Shown: positions 1 through 7,431, numbered from the stretch's first letter. The stretch: 14,391 bases of DNA from JAGLQA01 sp023135565 (GCA_030639305.1 DAOWCY010000183.1:1-14391), one strand, 5' to 3'. Numbers and translations are program-made. Notes: generated from the letters alone by a model not told the origin.

Positions 1-15
1 AAAATCTAAAACAGA

Positions 16-74
16 CTTGCCTCCGGCGGCCCTGCCGGGGGCCAAACTTTTGAAAAAGTTTGAACAAAACTTTT
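16..74 (+). repeat. Dispersed palindromic repeat, copy 1
   Basis: A 59-nt element that recurs in reverse orientation at 4234-4292 with 56 of 59 bases identical by eye. It joins a GC-rich half (CCTCCGGCGGCCCTGCCGG) to an AT-rich perfect palindrome, AAACTTTTGAAAAAGTTT. It lies upstream of the first membrane-protein promoter. The compact two-hairpin form is typical of intergenic REP- or MITE-like elements; a role in transcription ending is possible but is inference. Confidence 0.8.
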
Positions 75-152
75 GTTTAAAAAAGCGAAAAGCCCCCTAT
101 AAAAGCTTTGAATTTTTCTTTTTCCAAAACTGAACACTTACAAATTTATGTG

Positions 153-181
153 TTGTAAACTAAATTTTTTTATGGTAGAAT
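153..181 (+). promoter_or_regulatory. Sigma70-type promoter for the first membrane protein
   Basis: TTGTAA (153-158), a 17-nt spacer, then TAGAAT (176-181). The spacing is ideal and both boxes are close to consensus. Transcription would start near 188, giving a leader of about 29 nt with AAGGAGGT (205-212) ahead of the ATG at 217. Confidence 0.6.
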
Positions 182-216
182 AAATTCATGGATAATTAGA
201 CCTTAAGGAGGTAAAC

Positions 217-771
217 ATGCTTGCAATTGATGTACCGAGTTCTGTCTTTTTAGGTTTGGTCCTGGCAGAGGGAGGCCGGAAAATGCTCGCTGGCGGAGAA
301 CCCCAAAAAATCAGGTATATGCGCAGCGTTGTCCTGCTTTTCACTATTTTTCTCTACACCCCGGTTCCATTAATCTTTCTAAACGGCTGGCCCGCTTGGC
401 AAACCAACTATGTCATGCGTTGGGCCGGGAATTTAGTGGACGATCCGCTGAGGGCCGCGGTAACCGTCTTATTTTATGCATTGACTGTGCTCCCGGCATA
501 CGGGGGGTTCGAGTTCGGCAGGATGCTCATCAAAAAAGGAAAAGCCAAAATGGTACGGGTATCCTATATCGTGATGGTATTTGTCACGGCCTTCATAATC
601 TACCTGACCAGGGAAGCTACCTTCAAAGTAGCGCCTACCTATGAAAAATTCGATGCCGGAGAATTCTTCCCCATCACCCACGGCGGATTTTTTATTTGTT
701 TGTTGATTACATCCATCGTTACCTGGGGATCTTTGTTTTTCGTCTACCGGCGACTGCGCAAGAAAAGCTGA
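217..771 (+). CDS. Four-helix membrane protein of unknown function (paralogue 1)
   Basis: I do not recognise a named family for this 184-residue protein. It has four likely membrane segments (about residues 38-56, 80-99, 114-131 and 155-177), a basic loop around 105-113 and a basic C-terminal tail (RRLRKKS), which suggests a cytoplasmic C-terminus in the inner membrane. It is paralogous to the next gene: both share D5-x-P7 near the start and W58-P59-A60-W61 at identical positions, followed by a similar helix order and a Lys-Gly-Lys loop. The start is set by an excellent AAGGAGGT site 4 nt before ATG 217. It has its own promoter upstream and a 96-nt gap to its paralogue. With no catalytic motif visible, a transport, sensing or envelope role is open. 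Confidence 0.85.
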   Translation: MLAIDVPSSVFLGLVLAEGGRKMLAGGEPQKIRYMRSVVLLFTIFLYTPVPLIFLNGWPAWQTNYVMRWAGNLVDDPLRAAVTVLFYALTVLPAYGGFEFGRMLIKKGKAKMVRVSYIVMVFVTAFIIYLTREATFKVAPTYEKFDAGEFFPITHGGFFICLLITSIVTWGSLFFVYRRLRKKS

Positions 772-867
772 GACAGCCTGTTCTTTCATGTGATGGATTA
801 AACATAAAAACTAAAAATTTAAAGTTTTTAATTTACACTGCCATATAATGGCTTAAGGAGGTGTATT

Positions 868-1437
868 ATGGTTCAAGTCGATTTACCGGCAGCTTTTGCC
901 ATGGGGCAAATCTATGCGCTGCTTTCAAAGAATTACTTGAAAAAGGAACCCAATAAGTTTACCAACAAACTGCTGGGGCCTTTTAACCTGTTCTTGACCT
1001 GTGGTTTTGTGCCTACGGGGATGTTTCTTATGGTGGCCTGGCCTGCCTGGGAAATCATGTTTGTGTCGAGTTGGGTTGAAAAACCTTTCGACAGACCGCT
1101 GGTAGCGGCATTTTATGTGGTATTTATGCTGGCCATGATTATTTTAGGAAATGTCGGGTATATCCTGGCGCACCATTGGTATCGGAAAGGGAAAGATAAA
1201 TGGGTTGTTTATGGCTCGATAATAGGGGTCATTGTGACCGCTCTCCCCTTCTTTTTAAGATGGGGTGTGTGGTGGAAAATCGGTACTTTCGCGGAAATCA
1301 ATGCGGGTCAGGGATACTCGTTCTTTAAACCGCCTTTCTTTTACGGCTGGCTCTGTTTCATCGTGTACATGGTGGCCATGCTGATTATCGGTGGATTCTG
1401 GTTCAGGAAGAAAGGCGCTTTAGAAACACCCGGTTAA
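868..1437 (+). CDS. Four-helix membrane protein of unknown function (paralogue 2)
   Basis: This 189-residue protein is a diverged tandem copy of the preceding gene. It has four likely membrane helices (about 36-57, 78-101, 112-131 and 155-178), the shared W58-P59-A60-W61 motif, D5-x-P7 at the N-terminus and the RKGKDK loop before helix 3. The segment between helices 3 and 4 is richer in aromatic residues (RWGVWWKIGTF) than in the first copy. The start is fixed by TAAGGAGGT shortly before ATG 868. The 96-nt gap has no clear terminator, so the two genes may be co-transcribed. The pair may form a hetero-oligomer in the membrane; that is inference from the tandem duplication. Function is unknown. 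Confidence 0.85.
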   Translation: MVQVDLPAAFAMGQIYALLSKNYLKKEPNKFTNKLLGPFNLFLTCGFVPTGMFLMVAWPAWEIMFVSSWVEKPFDRPLVAAFYVVFMLAMIILGNVGYILAHHWYRKGKDKWVVYGSIIGVIVTALPFFLRWGVWWKIGTFAEINAGQGYSFFKPPFFYGWLCFIVYMVAMLIIGGFWFRKKGALETPG

Positions 1438-1472
1438 TAATACCATAACGGGTTATTGAAACAGCGGATTAG

Positions 1473-1514
1473 GGAGTATCGGCGGAAAGAAACTCTCGCT
1501 GCCGACAATACTCC
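1473..1514 (+). terminator. Stem-loop after the paralogous membrane genes
   Basis: GGAGTAT (1473-1479) pairs perfectly with ATACTCC (1508-1514). An inner CGGC (1480-1483) pairs with GCCG (1501-1504) across a 3-nt bulge. It begins 36 nt after the stop of the second membrane protein. No U-run follows, so it is either an imperfect terminator or a 3'-end stabilising hairpin. Confidence 0.35.
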
Positions 1515-1591
1515 TCTATTCCGGCGTAACTGCCCGGTTTTGGGAAAAATAGTTACCGGTTGTTTCGTCCGCTAATTGAATCGCGGGCGGG

Positions 1592-1628
1592 CCGGTTTTT
1601 CCCGGAACCGGATAGTTAGCCTTTTTTT
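1592..1628 (+). terminator. Weak hairpin plus T-run before the DUF6765 promoter
   Basis: CCGGTT (1592-1597) pairs with AACCGG (1606-1611), and a run of seven T follows at 1622-1628. The 10-nt gap between stem and T-run makes it a non-canonical terminator, but it is the best candidate for ending transcription of the two membrane-protein genes. The rest of the 313-nt gap (1438-1750) holds only the upstream stem-loop and the next promoter. Confidence 0.35.
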
Positions 1629-1652
1629 GTTGGAATTTTTTTTTGATATAAT
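1624..1652 (+). promoter_or_regulatory. Promoter for the DUF6765-type gene
   Basis: A perfect TATAAT at 1647-1652 is preceded at 17 nt by a poor -35 (TTTTTG, 1624-1629). Transcription from about 1659 would give a ~90-nt leader before ATG 1751. I see no obvious operator or riboswitch in that leader. Confidence 0.45.
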
Positions 1653-1750
1653 AGTAACAGAGGTAATATGAGTCGAAATAATAGATTTTTAGAATTTTTC
1701 GCCCATACTATCACCCTCAAACCGAATACTAATTTTTAAAGGAGGTAAAT

Positions 1751-2809
1751 ATGGACATAGATATGCATCTATACGGCGTTTACGCCCTGGCCAGGGCCGC
1801 GGGGATAAAAGATAATACTGCCTGGGACATCGCCTACTGCTCCCAGTTCGTGGACGACTCTGTGGAAGACGAAGATGTGGTTATCGAAGACGATTTTGCG
1901 CTTCTCCCGGCCATGACCAGCCACGCGGCATTAGACCTTAAAAACGCCGAGAGAGGCGATCAGTGGAAGGTCTGGCTCCCATTTCATTTCCTGCCGGGCA
2001 ATGAACCGGAAAACGGGACGTTTCTCCAGAGGCTGACATGCCGGAAAAACAGCAAAGTTGCCCAAAAAATGGTGGCTGACGCTTTGGATGAAAAAAACCG
2101 TCGTTTATGGCCCCACCTGATCGGTGTCACGGCGCATGTGTATGCCGATACTTTTGCTCATTACGGTTTTGTGGGTATCGGCAGCAGCGCCAACAAAGTC
2201 AAAACCGCCTCTGTAAAGTCCACCAATATCGAGCACCGCAAGGTGGCGGCTGCTGTTGGAGAAATGTTCGAGAATATTGCCGGTAAACTGGCGGAAATTG
2301 TGCCTGTGGGACACGGCTCTGTAGCCACCCACCCGGATATCCCTTTCCTCTCCTGGGAATATAAATATGAAACCGACTTAATCACCAGTGAAACAATTAA
2401 AAGAGAAAATGCCAAAGACTTTCTCGAAGGAGCAGAAGCACTGCACAGTTTTTTCGGTAAATTCATAGAAAAATCCCCGGACGACGCCGATCCCGGCAGC
2501 AAACGCAAATGGGCCGATATTGCGCCGAAAGTAAAAGAAATTATTGCCCTGCAGAGCCATGGTGACAAAGACCGTGTCGAAAGATGGAAAAAAGCGATCC
2601 GCGATGGTGAGTTTTTCAGCCCAACTAAAGTGGACCGCAGCATGGAATACGACGAATATTTGATGACATTAAAACGGTTGAAAGAAATAAAGGTTTCAAA
2701 AGAGGAAGCCCGGGATTCCGATGCCTTAAAATTCCACCGGGCGGCCCGGTATCACCGCGTTCACGTGATGCACAACCTGCTGCCTGAATTCGATATCCTG
2801 GTAGAGTAA
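1751..2809 (+). CDS. DUF6765-type protein, probable metal-binding His/Asp-rich protein
   Basis: A 352-residue soluble protein without signal peptide or membrane helix. It resembles, from memory, proteins annotated DUF6765. The hallmarks are an N-terminal MDIDMHLYG (Asp2, Asp4, His6), SQFVDDS at 31-37, FHFLP at 78-82, a central TAHVYADTFAH (127-137), GHGS at 187-190 and a C-terminal FHRAARYH. The spacing of His122, His129, Asp133 and His137 on one helix recalls the zinc-binding cores of phospholipase C/S1-nuclease-like folds, but that link is inference. The biochemical role of the family is not known to me. The start is set by AAAGGAGGT just before ATG 1751. It is probably monocistronic: it has its own promoter, and a palindromic element follows it. 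Confidence 0.75.
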   Translation: MDIDMHLYGVYALARAAGIKDNTAWDIAYCSQFVDDSVEDEDVVIEDDFALLPAMTSHAALDLKNAERGDQWKVWLPFHFLPGNEPENGTFLQRLTCRKNSKVAQKMVADALDEKNRRLWPHLIGVTAHVYADTFAHYGFVGIGSSANKVKTASVKSTNIEHRKVAAAVGEMFENIAGKLAEIVPVGHGSVATHPDIPFLSWEYKYETDLITSETIKRENAKDFLEGAEALHSFFGKFIEKSPDDADPGSKRKWADIAPKVKEIIALQSHGDKDRVERWKKAIRDGEFFSPTKVDRSMEYDEYLMTLKRLKEIKVSKEEARDSDALKFHRAARYHRVHVMHNLLPEFDILVE

Positions 2810-2827
2810 GCGGAGCTCGAGAGAACT

Positions 2828-3192
2828 AGGAGCTCAAGAGGTCTCATCGCAGCCGTTGGCCGCAACCAAACACACCCCGTCGCTTCGGGGCAAAAATAAA
2901 AAGCCCCTCAGCGCCACCCCTCTCAAGAGGGGAATTTGGGCCAGTCAATCAACAATCGTTTAGCAAGCCGTGTAGATTGGTAAGATTGTATAACTAACGC
3001 AGCAATACCCCATAGAGAGGAGAATTCTCGATAGCTCTTTTAGAGTTTACGAGCACATTCCCCTCTTGAGACTTGCCGGGAGGTGGTTCCGATTGTCGAG
3101 GAACGAGACAAGAGGAAGCGGGGTGTGTTAAATCTTCGCAAAAAAACAAGATTTTCACTGATTAGTAGTTCAGAGGAACTCAAGAGGTCTCA
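2828..3192. mobile_element. MITE-like palindromic element between 19-nt direct repeats
   Basis: No gene fits in 2810-3179. The segment is bracketed by near-identical 19-nt direct repeats: AGGAGCTCAAGAGGTCTCA (2828-2846) and AGGAACTCAAGAGGTCTCA (3174-3192), 18 of 19 identical. Inside them are inverted ends: AACACACCCCG on the left (2869-2879) and its reverse complement CGGGGTGTGTT on the right (3119-3129). Further in, TCTCAAGAGGGGAAT (2921-2935) is mirrored by ATTCCCCTCTTGAGA (3057-3071). The left arm also contains the perfect hairpin CCCCTCTCAAGAGGGG. No transposase is encoded, so this looks like a non-autonomous element. The right direct repeat overlaps the last codons of the activase gene, so insertion or recombination may have shaped that gene's end. 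Confidence 0.55.
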
Positions 3193-4064
3193 GGAGGCGA
3201 ACGTTTCAATCTTTTCTTGAAAAACCGGAGCCATTTTTGCTCTTCTTCTATAGTGGTGGGTTGGGACGAAACACCCTTCGGTTTTTCTTTCCTCAGGCGT
3301 TTCCACTTGTCCAACCCGGAAGGATTGTAAGGCAGCAGGACAAATTCTTTTATTTTTTTGTTATCCGCACCCGCTTCGTCCTTCAAAGATGCCAAAAAAC
3401 CGGCTATTTGCGAAAGATTTTCTTCTGTGGCCGTGAAACCGGGGATCAGGGGGATGCGGGGTTGAACCTCCTTCCCGGCGGTTAGGAGCTTTTCGAAGTT
3501 TTGCAGGATGATCTCGTTGGATTTGCCGGTGTATGCTTTATGTTTCCCTGGATCGAGTATTTTGATATCGAAAAGAAAAAGGTCGATATAAGGCAGCAGG
3601 GTTCCGGCAAATTTTTCGTAATCGAAATATCCGCAGGTTTCCACTGCCATATGGATTTGCTCGACTTTTAGAAGCCGGGCCACTTCATAGAGATAGTCGA
3701 GGTGCAGCAGGGGCTCGCCGCCGGAAAAAGTTACCCCGCCGCCGGAAGTTTCGTAAAACACCTTATCCCGGAGAATAAGCCGGGCCAACCTTTGGGGCGA
3801 ATAATAGCGGCCTATTATTTGCCGCGCCAGGGAGTCGCACTTCCCGGAGCCGTTTAAAGGGCCTTCACAATCGCCGCAGTCGATGCATTTTTCCGGGTAA
3901 AAAAAGGTCTCCACCCCGGGTCGTTGGGATTCCGGGTTCTGGCACCACAAACAGCGCAGGGGGCAGCCTTTCAAAAACACTACGGTGCGTATGCCCGGGC
4001 CGTCGTCAAAAGACCCCCTGGCAATATCGAAAACAAGCGGGGATTTTATAGATTTATCTTGCAT
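3180..4064 (-). CDS. Glycyl radical enzyme activating enzyme (radical SAM)
   Basis: This 294-residue enzyme should use S-adenosylmethionine and a [4Fe-4S] cluster to abstract hydrogen from the conserved glycine of the partner glycyl radical enzyme encoded upstream in the same direction. Visible motifs are DGPGIRT (21-27), the radical-SAM CPLRCLWC (Cys34, Cys38, Cys41), FSGGEP (113-118) and DIK (166-168). A short insert holds only four further cysteines (60, 63, 66, 76), enough for one auxiliary cluster. Many activases of this class carry two ferredoxin-like cysteine sets there, while PflA has none. The gene follows the SCP2-like gene after a 284-nt repeat-rich gap, so co-transcription is plausible but not certain. 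Its ribosome binding site is weak. The last codons overlap a 19-nt repeat of the neighbouring element. Confidence 0.93.
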   Translation of the reverse strand: MQDKSIKSPLVFDIARGSFDDGPGIRTVVFLKGCPLRCLWCQNPESQRPGVETFFYPEKCIDCGDCEGPLNGSGKCDSLARQIIGRYYSPQRLARLILRDKVFYETSGGGVTFSGGEPLLHLDYLYEVARLLKVEQIHMAVETCGYFDYEKFAGTLLPYIDLFLFDIKILDPGKHKAYTGKSNEIILQNFEKLLTAGKEVQPRIPLIPGFTATEENLSQIAGFLASLKDEAGADNKKIKEFVLLPYNPSGLDKWKRLRKEKPKGVSSQPTTIEEEQKWLRFFKKRLKRSPPETS

Positions 4065-4087
4065 TATTCAACGTTCCAAGGGTGCCT

Positions 4088-4127
4088 ATCGCAGCCGCTG
4101 CCCGCAGCCAAACACACCCCGCCGCTT
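4088..4127 (+). repeat. 40-nt direct repeat shared with 2846-2885
   Basis: The 40 nt starting ATCGCAGCCGCTGCCCGC here match 2846-2885 in the same orientation with 36 of 40 identical, ending in AACACACCCCG-CCGCTT. The two copies bracket the activase gene. The earlier copy forms the left arm of the MITE-like element, so this one may be a partial or decayed relative. Confidence 0.7.
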
Positions 4128-4185
4128 GCGGCAGAGGCAGCGTGTGAGGGGGACGGCGTCCCCAACCTATGAGCCGCTTCGCGGC
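4121..4185. repeat. Cluster of three perfect GC-rich hairpins
   Basis: Three short palindromes stand in a row between the activase and the SCP2-like gene: GCCGC-TT-GCGGC (4121-4132), GGGGAC-GGC-GTCCCC (4149-4163) and GCCGC-TTC-GCGGC (4173-4185). None is followed by a T-run on either strand. In the leftward operon transcript they would sit just ahead of the activase start and could set its level relative to the upstream genes; that is inference. Confidence 0.6.
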
Positions 4186-4233
4186 AGTAGCCACCGATAG
4201 CCGTTTATTGTGTAGACAAACGTATCGCTCATA

Positions 4234-4292
4234 AAAAGTTTTGATTAAACTTTTTCAAAAGTTTAGCCCCCGGCAGGGCCGCCGGAGGCAAG
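4234..4292 (-). repeat. Dispersed palindromic repeat, copy 2 (inverted)
   Basis: Reverse complement of the element at 16-74, with 3 differences in 59 positions, including the AAACTTTT/AAAAGTTT palindrome and the CCGGCAGGGCCGCCGG block. Similarity stops cleanly at the AT-rich end; at the other end copy 1 runs close to the window edge. Confidence 0.8.
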
Positions 4293-4306
4293 CCCGTGGG
4301 GGAACC

Positions 4307-4327
4307 GGTGGGGGCGGCGCCCCCACC
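4307..4327 (-). terminator. Strong GC hairpin after the SCP2-like gene
   Basis: A 9-bp perfect stem (GGTGGGGGC / GCCCCCACC) with a 3-nt loop lies 22 nt beyond the stop of the SCP2-like gene in the leftward transcript. No U-run follows directly, so termination may be partial. It could separate expression of the enzyme and SCP2-like genes from the activase. Confidence 0.4.
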
Positions 4328-4348
4328 CTATATAGTATACTAAATTTT

Positions 4349-4849
4349 TTATTTTTTAGGCAGTTTCAGCTTGAATGCGGTTTGCAGGTGCATCACCATA
4401 TAGGATAATTTAAACAGGTAGTTTAAGTTGCCCTCAGGACTGATCCTTCCATCCAGCATAAAGGTCAACACATCGAGAGATCCCGACAACATGAGTTCGC
4501 CCAATGCACGTCCATCTTTAAAAATTATCTTGATATCGTAATCGGGCACCGCCTTTTTTTTCACTTTCATTTTGTTGTTTGCAAAGATGGCCGAAGAGGC
4601 GATTTTACCATCCTTGCTAATGAAAACGAAAGTACCGTTGAAACCCCTGATCTGTTTCTTGTAGTGAGCGATGTTAAGGCAAAACATCAGGCGCATCATT
4701 TCCAGCAAAAGTTCCAGGAAATTGTCCATTAACTTGCTGTCTTCGGTGAGTTTTAGGAGAACTTCCTTTATCTGTTCTTCGACCTTCTTCAAAGAACGCT
4801 GCCGCCATTTATCGATTATATTTTTAAAAAAATTTATTATCGCCTTCAT
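4349..4849 (-). CDS. SCP2-like small protein coupled to the glycyl radical enzyme
   Basis: A 166-residue protein. Residues 1-60 look helical and basic, and the C-terminal two thirds resemble the SCP2 (sterol-carrier-like) fold. Two strands with the motif GTFVFISKDGKI are followed by DYDIKIIFKDGRALGELMLSG, then a hydrophobic helix and DGRISPEGN, matching the usual SCP2 order of strands, substrate-weighting helix and dG..i.Gn turn. The assignment is by pattern and moderate. SCP2 folds bind hydrophobic ligands in a cavity. Its ATG overlaps the stop of the glycyl radical enzyme by one base (TAATG) with GGAGGA just upstream, so translation is coupled, suggesting matched amounts or direct contact. 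It could deliver, hold or accept a hydrophobic substrate, or act as a chaperone-like partner; both are inference. Confidence 0.75.
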   Translation of the reverse strand: MKAIINFFKNIIDKWRQRSLKKVEEQIKEVLLKLTEDSKLMDNFLELLLEMMRLMFCLNIAHYKKQIRGFNGTFVFISKDGKIASSAIFANNKMKVKKKAVPDYDIKIIFKDGRALGELMLSGSLDVLTFMLDGRISPEGNLNYLFKLSYMVMHLQTAFKLKLPKK

Positions 4850-7431
4850 TATTCTATTCCTCCTTCGCCCTGGTATTTAAGCTTTACAGTTAAAGTATCT
4901 AACTGATTACTCTCCAGGTTGTATTGGCTGCGGGTGATCAACTCGCATTTCATAGGTTCGTTCAAATCTTTGAAATAGGCGGAGTAACCCGATACCCTGA
5001 CGATTAAGTGGGGATCTTTCGCCGGGTTTTTCATCACGTCGATAAGATATTGATAGTTTCGAACGTTAAACTGCACCTGCATGCCGCCGGATTTGAAGTA
5101 TGCCTCCACCATCTTCCTGAAATTGTCCCGGTATTTTTTGCTGCTGCCATTGCCGCTGTCCTCTTCACGGGTATACTTCATGTTAAAAGCTACACAGCCG
5201 GGGATATGTTTGTGGTTTAATTTGGCTACCGAATTATAAACGCCGGTTAGGTCTTTGGCCAACTGCGAAGCCGGGGTAATTCCGCTGGAAAATAACTGAC
5301 CGGCTCTCCTGCCGCTGGGCAGGGCCCGGCCGATGGTTCCCAAACCGGCATGGTTGGTCATTGTCCAGTAAGCGGGCCGGTATTTGCCGCCCCGGTAGTT
5401 GGTGTGAGATTGGTAAAGTTCGTAGAGAAAATCGATCATCCTTTGTGAATTCGGAACCGCGATAGGATTTTCTTCCGCGGAATCGTCCATGCCGTAGCGG
5501 GGTACATTTTCCGTATTCCTCAGGTAGTCCAGCAGCTTGTCGTGGCCTTCGAAGTCATTGTTCAAGGCGTCGGCCATTTCTTCCAGGGTACATTTTTTGT
5601 CCCGGTAAACAGCGCATTCCACGGCATTGAGGGAATCGCAGACATCGGCAAAGCCGATGTGAGTGGTGCCGGAGGAGTTGTAAACGGCGCCTCCGAAGGC
5701 GAGGTCCATACCTTTTTCCCAGGGGCCTTCGAAAAAGGCCGACATCAAGGGACTGGGCAGGATTTCTTGATAGGTTTGGCCCATGGCTTCATTAAAGGCG
5801 ATGCCTTTCTTAATAAACGCTGCCGCTTGAGCTTCGAAAGCCTGGCGGAAATCGGCGAAGGTTTTTAAGTCTTCCAGTTTTGTTTTGGGGCCGATTTGCA
5901 TGTCGGGCATGAGATAGGGCCGCTGGCCGCCGCAAAAAACCATGTCCATGGCGGCGGTAAGGTTCACTATCAGGGAAGATGAGGCGGAATATTCCCGGCC
6001 GGCGCTGCCTAATTCGACGCAGCCGATAACCGCATAATCCCGGGCATGTTTGGTGTAAGTTTCCAGTTTTTCCGGGGTGACGGTATCGTCCTGGCCTTTG
6101 TACTGGTTTAATAAGGTGTCGATATTGGTTTTATCGTTGTACATTGCCGGTATGGCCCCGGTATTTATAATCACCCGGCTGACCCGGTCTATGTATTCTT
6201 TACTGTTTACATCTTCATGGAAACGGGCATTAACGTTGGGGTCTTTGATAGCCAGCAGTTCGGTTACTTTGAGCATCAGGTAGGTCAAATCGTTAACCGC
6301 ATCTTTACCGTCCATATCGACGCCGCCTAAGGTTACCGCGGGTACGGAACCGGCGCCGCCGAAAAGCTTTTCAGAGGTTTCGGGCACTAAGTTGGTGTTG
6401 TCCGCTATTTTAATCCACAAGCTGCCGATAAGGGTTAAGGCTTCCGGTATGGTAACTTTGTTTTTTTCAACATCTTTTTTGAAGTAGGGGTAGAGCACCT
6501 GGTCCAACCTGCCGGGGCCCATAGCCATGTTGATGTTTTCACCCAATACGCCTACGTGACAAATCCACAGGGAATTGACCGCTTCGCGGAAAGAACCGGC
6601 GGGTTTAGCCGGGACGTTCGCACAGACTTCAGCCATAGCCAGGAGGTTTTCCTTTTTATCCGCCGAGGTTTCCTCTTCGGCTAATTCGGCTGCTTTTTTC
6701 GACAGGTTAGCGGCATAGTCGATGATGCCCTGCATGGAGATTTGCATGGCTTTGTAGAAGTCTATCTTAGCCTTTTCCGTCACCTTGTCCAGTTCTTCAA
6801 TTTTTTTATCGGCTTCTTCGATCATGCCGTTCAGCCCTTTTTCCAGCACCGTTTCATAGTAAGGGGTGGTGTGGGATATGCAGCCCGTTTTAGCAGCAAT
6901 AAAGAAAACTACCCGTTCAAATAAGGTTATGCCGTCCAGCACTTCCTGATCGTTTTCTTTCTTCGCCCTGTGCCTGGTGGCTTCCAGGATAGTGCTGTCC
7001 AACCAGAAGGGGAAAACGTCGAAATTTAAAATTTTCGCTTCTTCTTTCGTCAGCAACTGTGGATTGGCTTTGCGTGTGCTGATAGTATCCAATTCCGGCC
7101 AGATACTGAGACCTGTCCCAAGTTCCGGGAAAACCGGCGCGCCCAACTCTTTTGAAGTGGATGAGCCGGCGATCCTGCTGCCGGTATGGAAAATGGCTTC
7201 CCGGTTACTCATGTAATTTTTGACTGCCTTCGCTCGGATTAATTCCGGGGACTCATAGGGGTCGTCGGGATCCTTCATATACTCGGTGATAAGTTTTGCC
7301 CTTTCGATACAAACCGAGACAGGCGCTGCCTGGCAGAGCTCTTTCAGTTCTTTCAAAAGGGGCAGATTAGCGAGAGTATAGCCTTCGAGATCAGGATCAT
7401 TTTTAATTTCTTTCATTAAAATCTTGCTCAT
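4849..7431 (-). CDS. Glycyl radical enzyme, PFL2/dehydratase-decarboxylase class, substrate unknown
   Basis: An 860-residue member of the pyruvate formate-lyase-like superfamily. Numbered from the chosen start, the catalytic thiyl site is IGCVELG (Cys471, Glu473) and the radical site is RVSGYS with Gly815 near the C-terminus, within the usual Gly-radical domain. The Cys-x-Glu pair is seen in eliminating and decarboxylating members (diol, choline and aryl-acetate enzymes) and excludes a true pyruvate formate-lyase, which has two adjacent cysteines. The sequence reads CVEL, not the CVEP I associate with choline lyase and diol dehydratase, so I do not assign a substrate. The start at 7431 is preferred because GGAGG (7436-7440) sits 4 nt upstream. 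The in-frame ATG at 7443 would add four residues but has no ribosome binding site. It heads an operon with the SCP2-like protein and the activase and works only without oxygen. Confidence 0.93.
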   Translation of the reverse strand: MSKILMKEIKNDPDLEGYTLANLPLLKELKELCQAAPVSVCIERAKLITEYMKDPDDPYESPELIRAKAVKNYMSNREAIFHTGSRIAGSSTSKELGAPVFPELGTGLSIWPELDTISTRKANPQLLTKEEAKILNFDVFPFWLDSTILEATRHRAKKENDQEVLDGITLFERVVFFIAAKTGCISHTTPYYETVLEKGLNGMIEEADKKIEELDKVTEKAKIDFYKAMQISMQGIIDYAANLSKKAAELAEEETSADKKENLLAMAEVCANVPAKPAGSFREAVNSLWICHVGVLGENINMAMGPGRLDQVLYPYFKKDVEKNKVTIPEALTLIGSLWIKIADNTNLVPETSEKLFGGAGSVPAVTLGGVDMDGKDAVNDLTYLMLKVTELLAIKDPNVNARFHEDVNSKEYIDRVSRVIINTGAIPAMYNDKTNIDTLLNQYKGQDDTVTPEKLETYTKHARDYAVIGCVELGSAGREYSASSSLIVNLTAAMDMVFCGGQRPYLMPDMQIGPKTKLEDLKTFADFRQAFEAQAAAFIKKGIAFNEAMGQTYQEILPSPLMSAFFEGPWEKGMDLAFGGAVYNSSGTTHIGFADVCDSLNAVECAVYRDKKCTLEEMADALNNDFEGHDKLLDYLRNTENVPRYGMDDSAEENPIAVPNSQRMIDFLYELYQSHTNYRGGKYRPAYWTMTNHAGLGTIGRALPSGRRAGQLFSSGITPASQLAKDLTGVYNSVAKLNHKHIPGCVAFNMKYTREEDSGNGSSKKYRDNFRKMVEAYFKSGGMQVQFNVRNYQYLIDVMKNPAKDPHLIVRVSGYSAYFKDLNEPMKCELITRSQYNLESNQLDTLTVKLKYQGEGGIE

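Noticed and set aside
844..849. TATAAT just before the second membrane-protein gene
   Set aside because: Transcription from it would begin inside the ribosome binding site, and no -35 box is present; probably chance in A/T-rich sequence.
5542..5868. 108-codon open frame opposite the glycyl radical enzyme
   Set aside because: It runs antisense inside a clear, motif-complete enzyme gene and has no recognisable protein features; it is a shadow of that gene.
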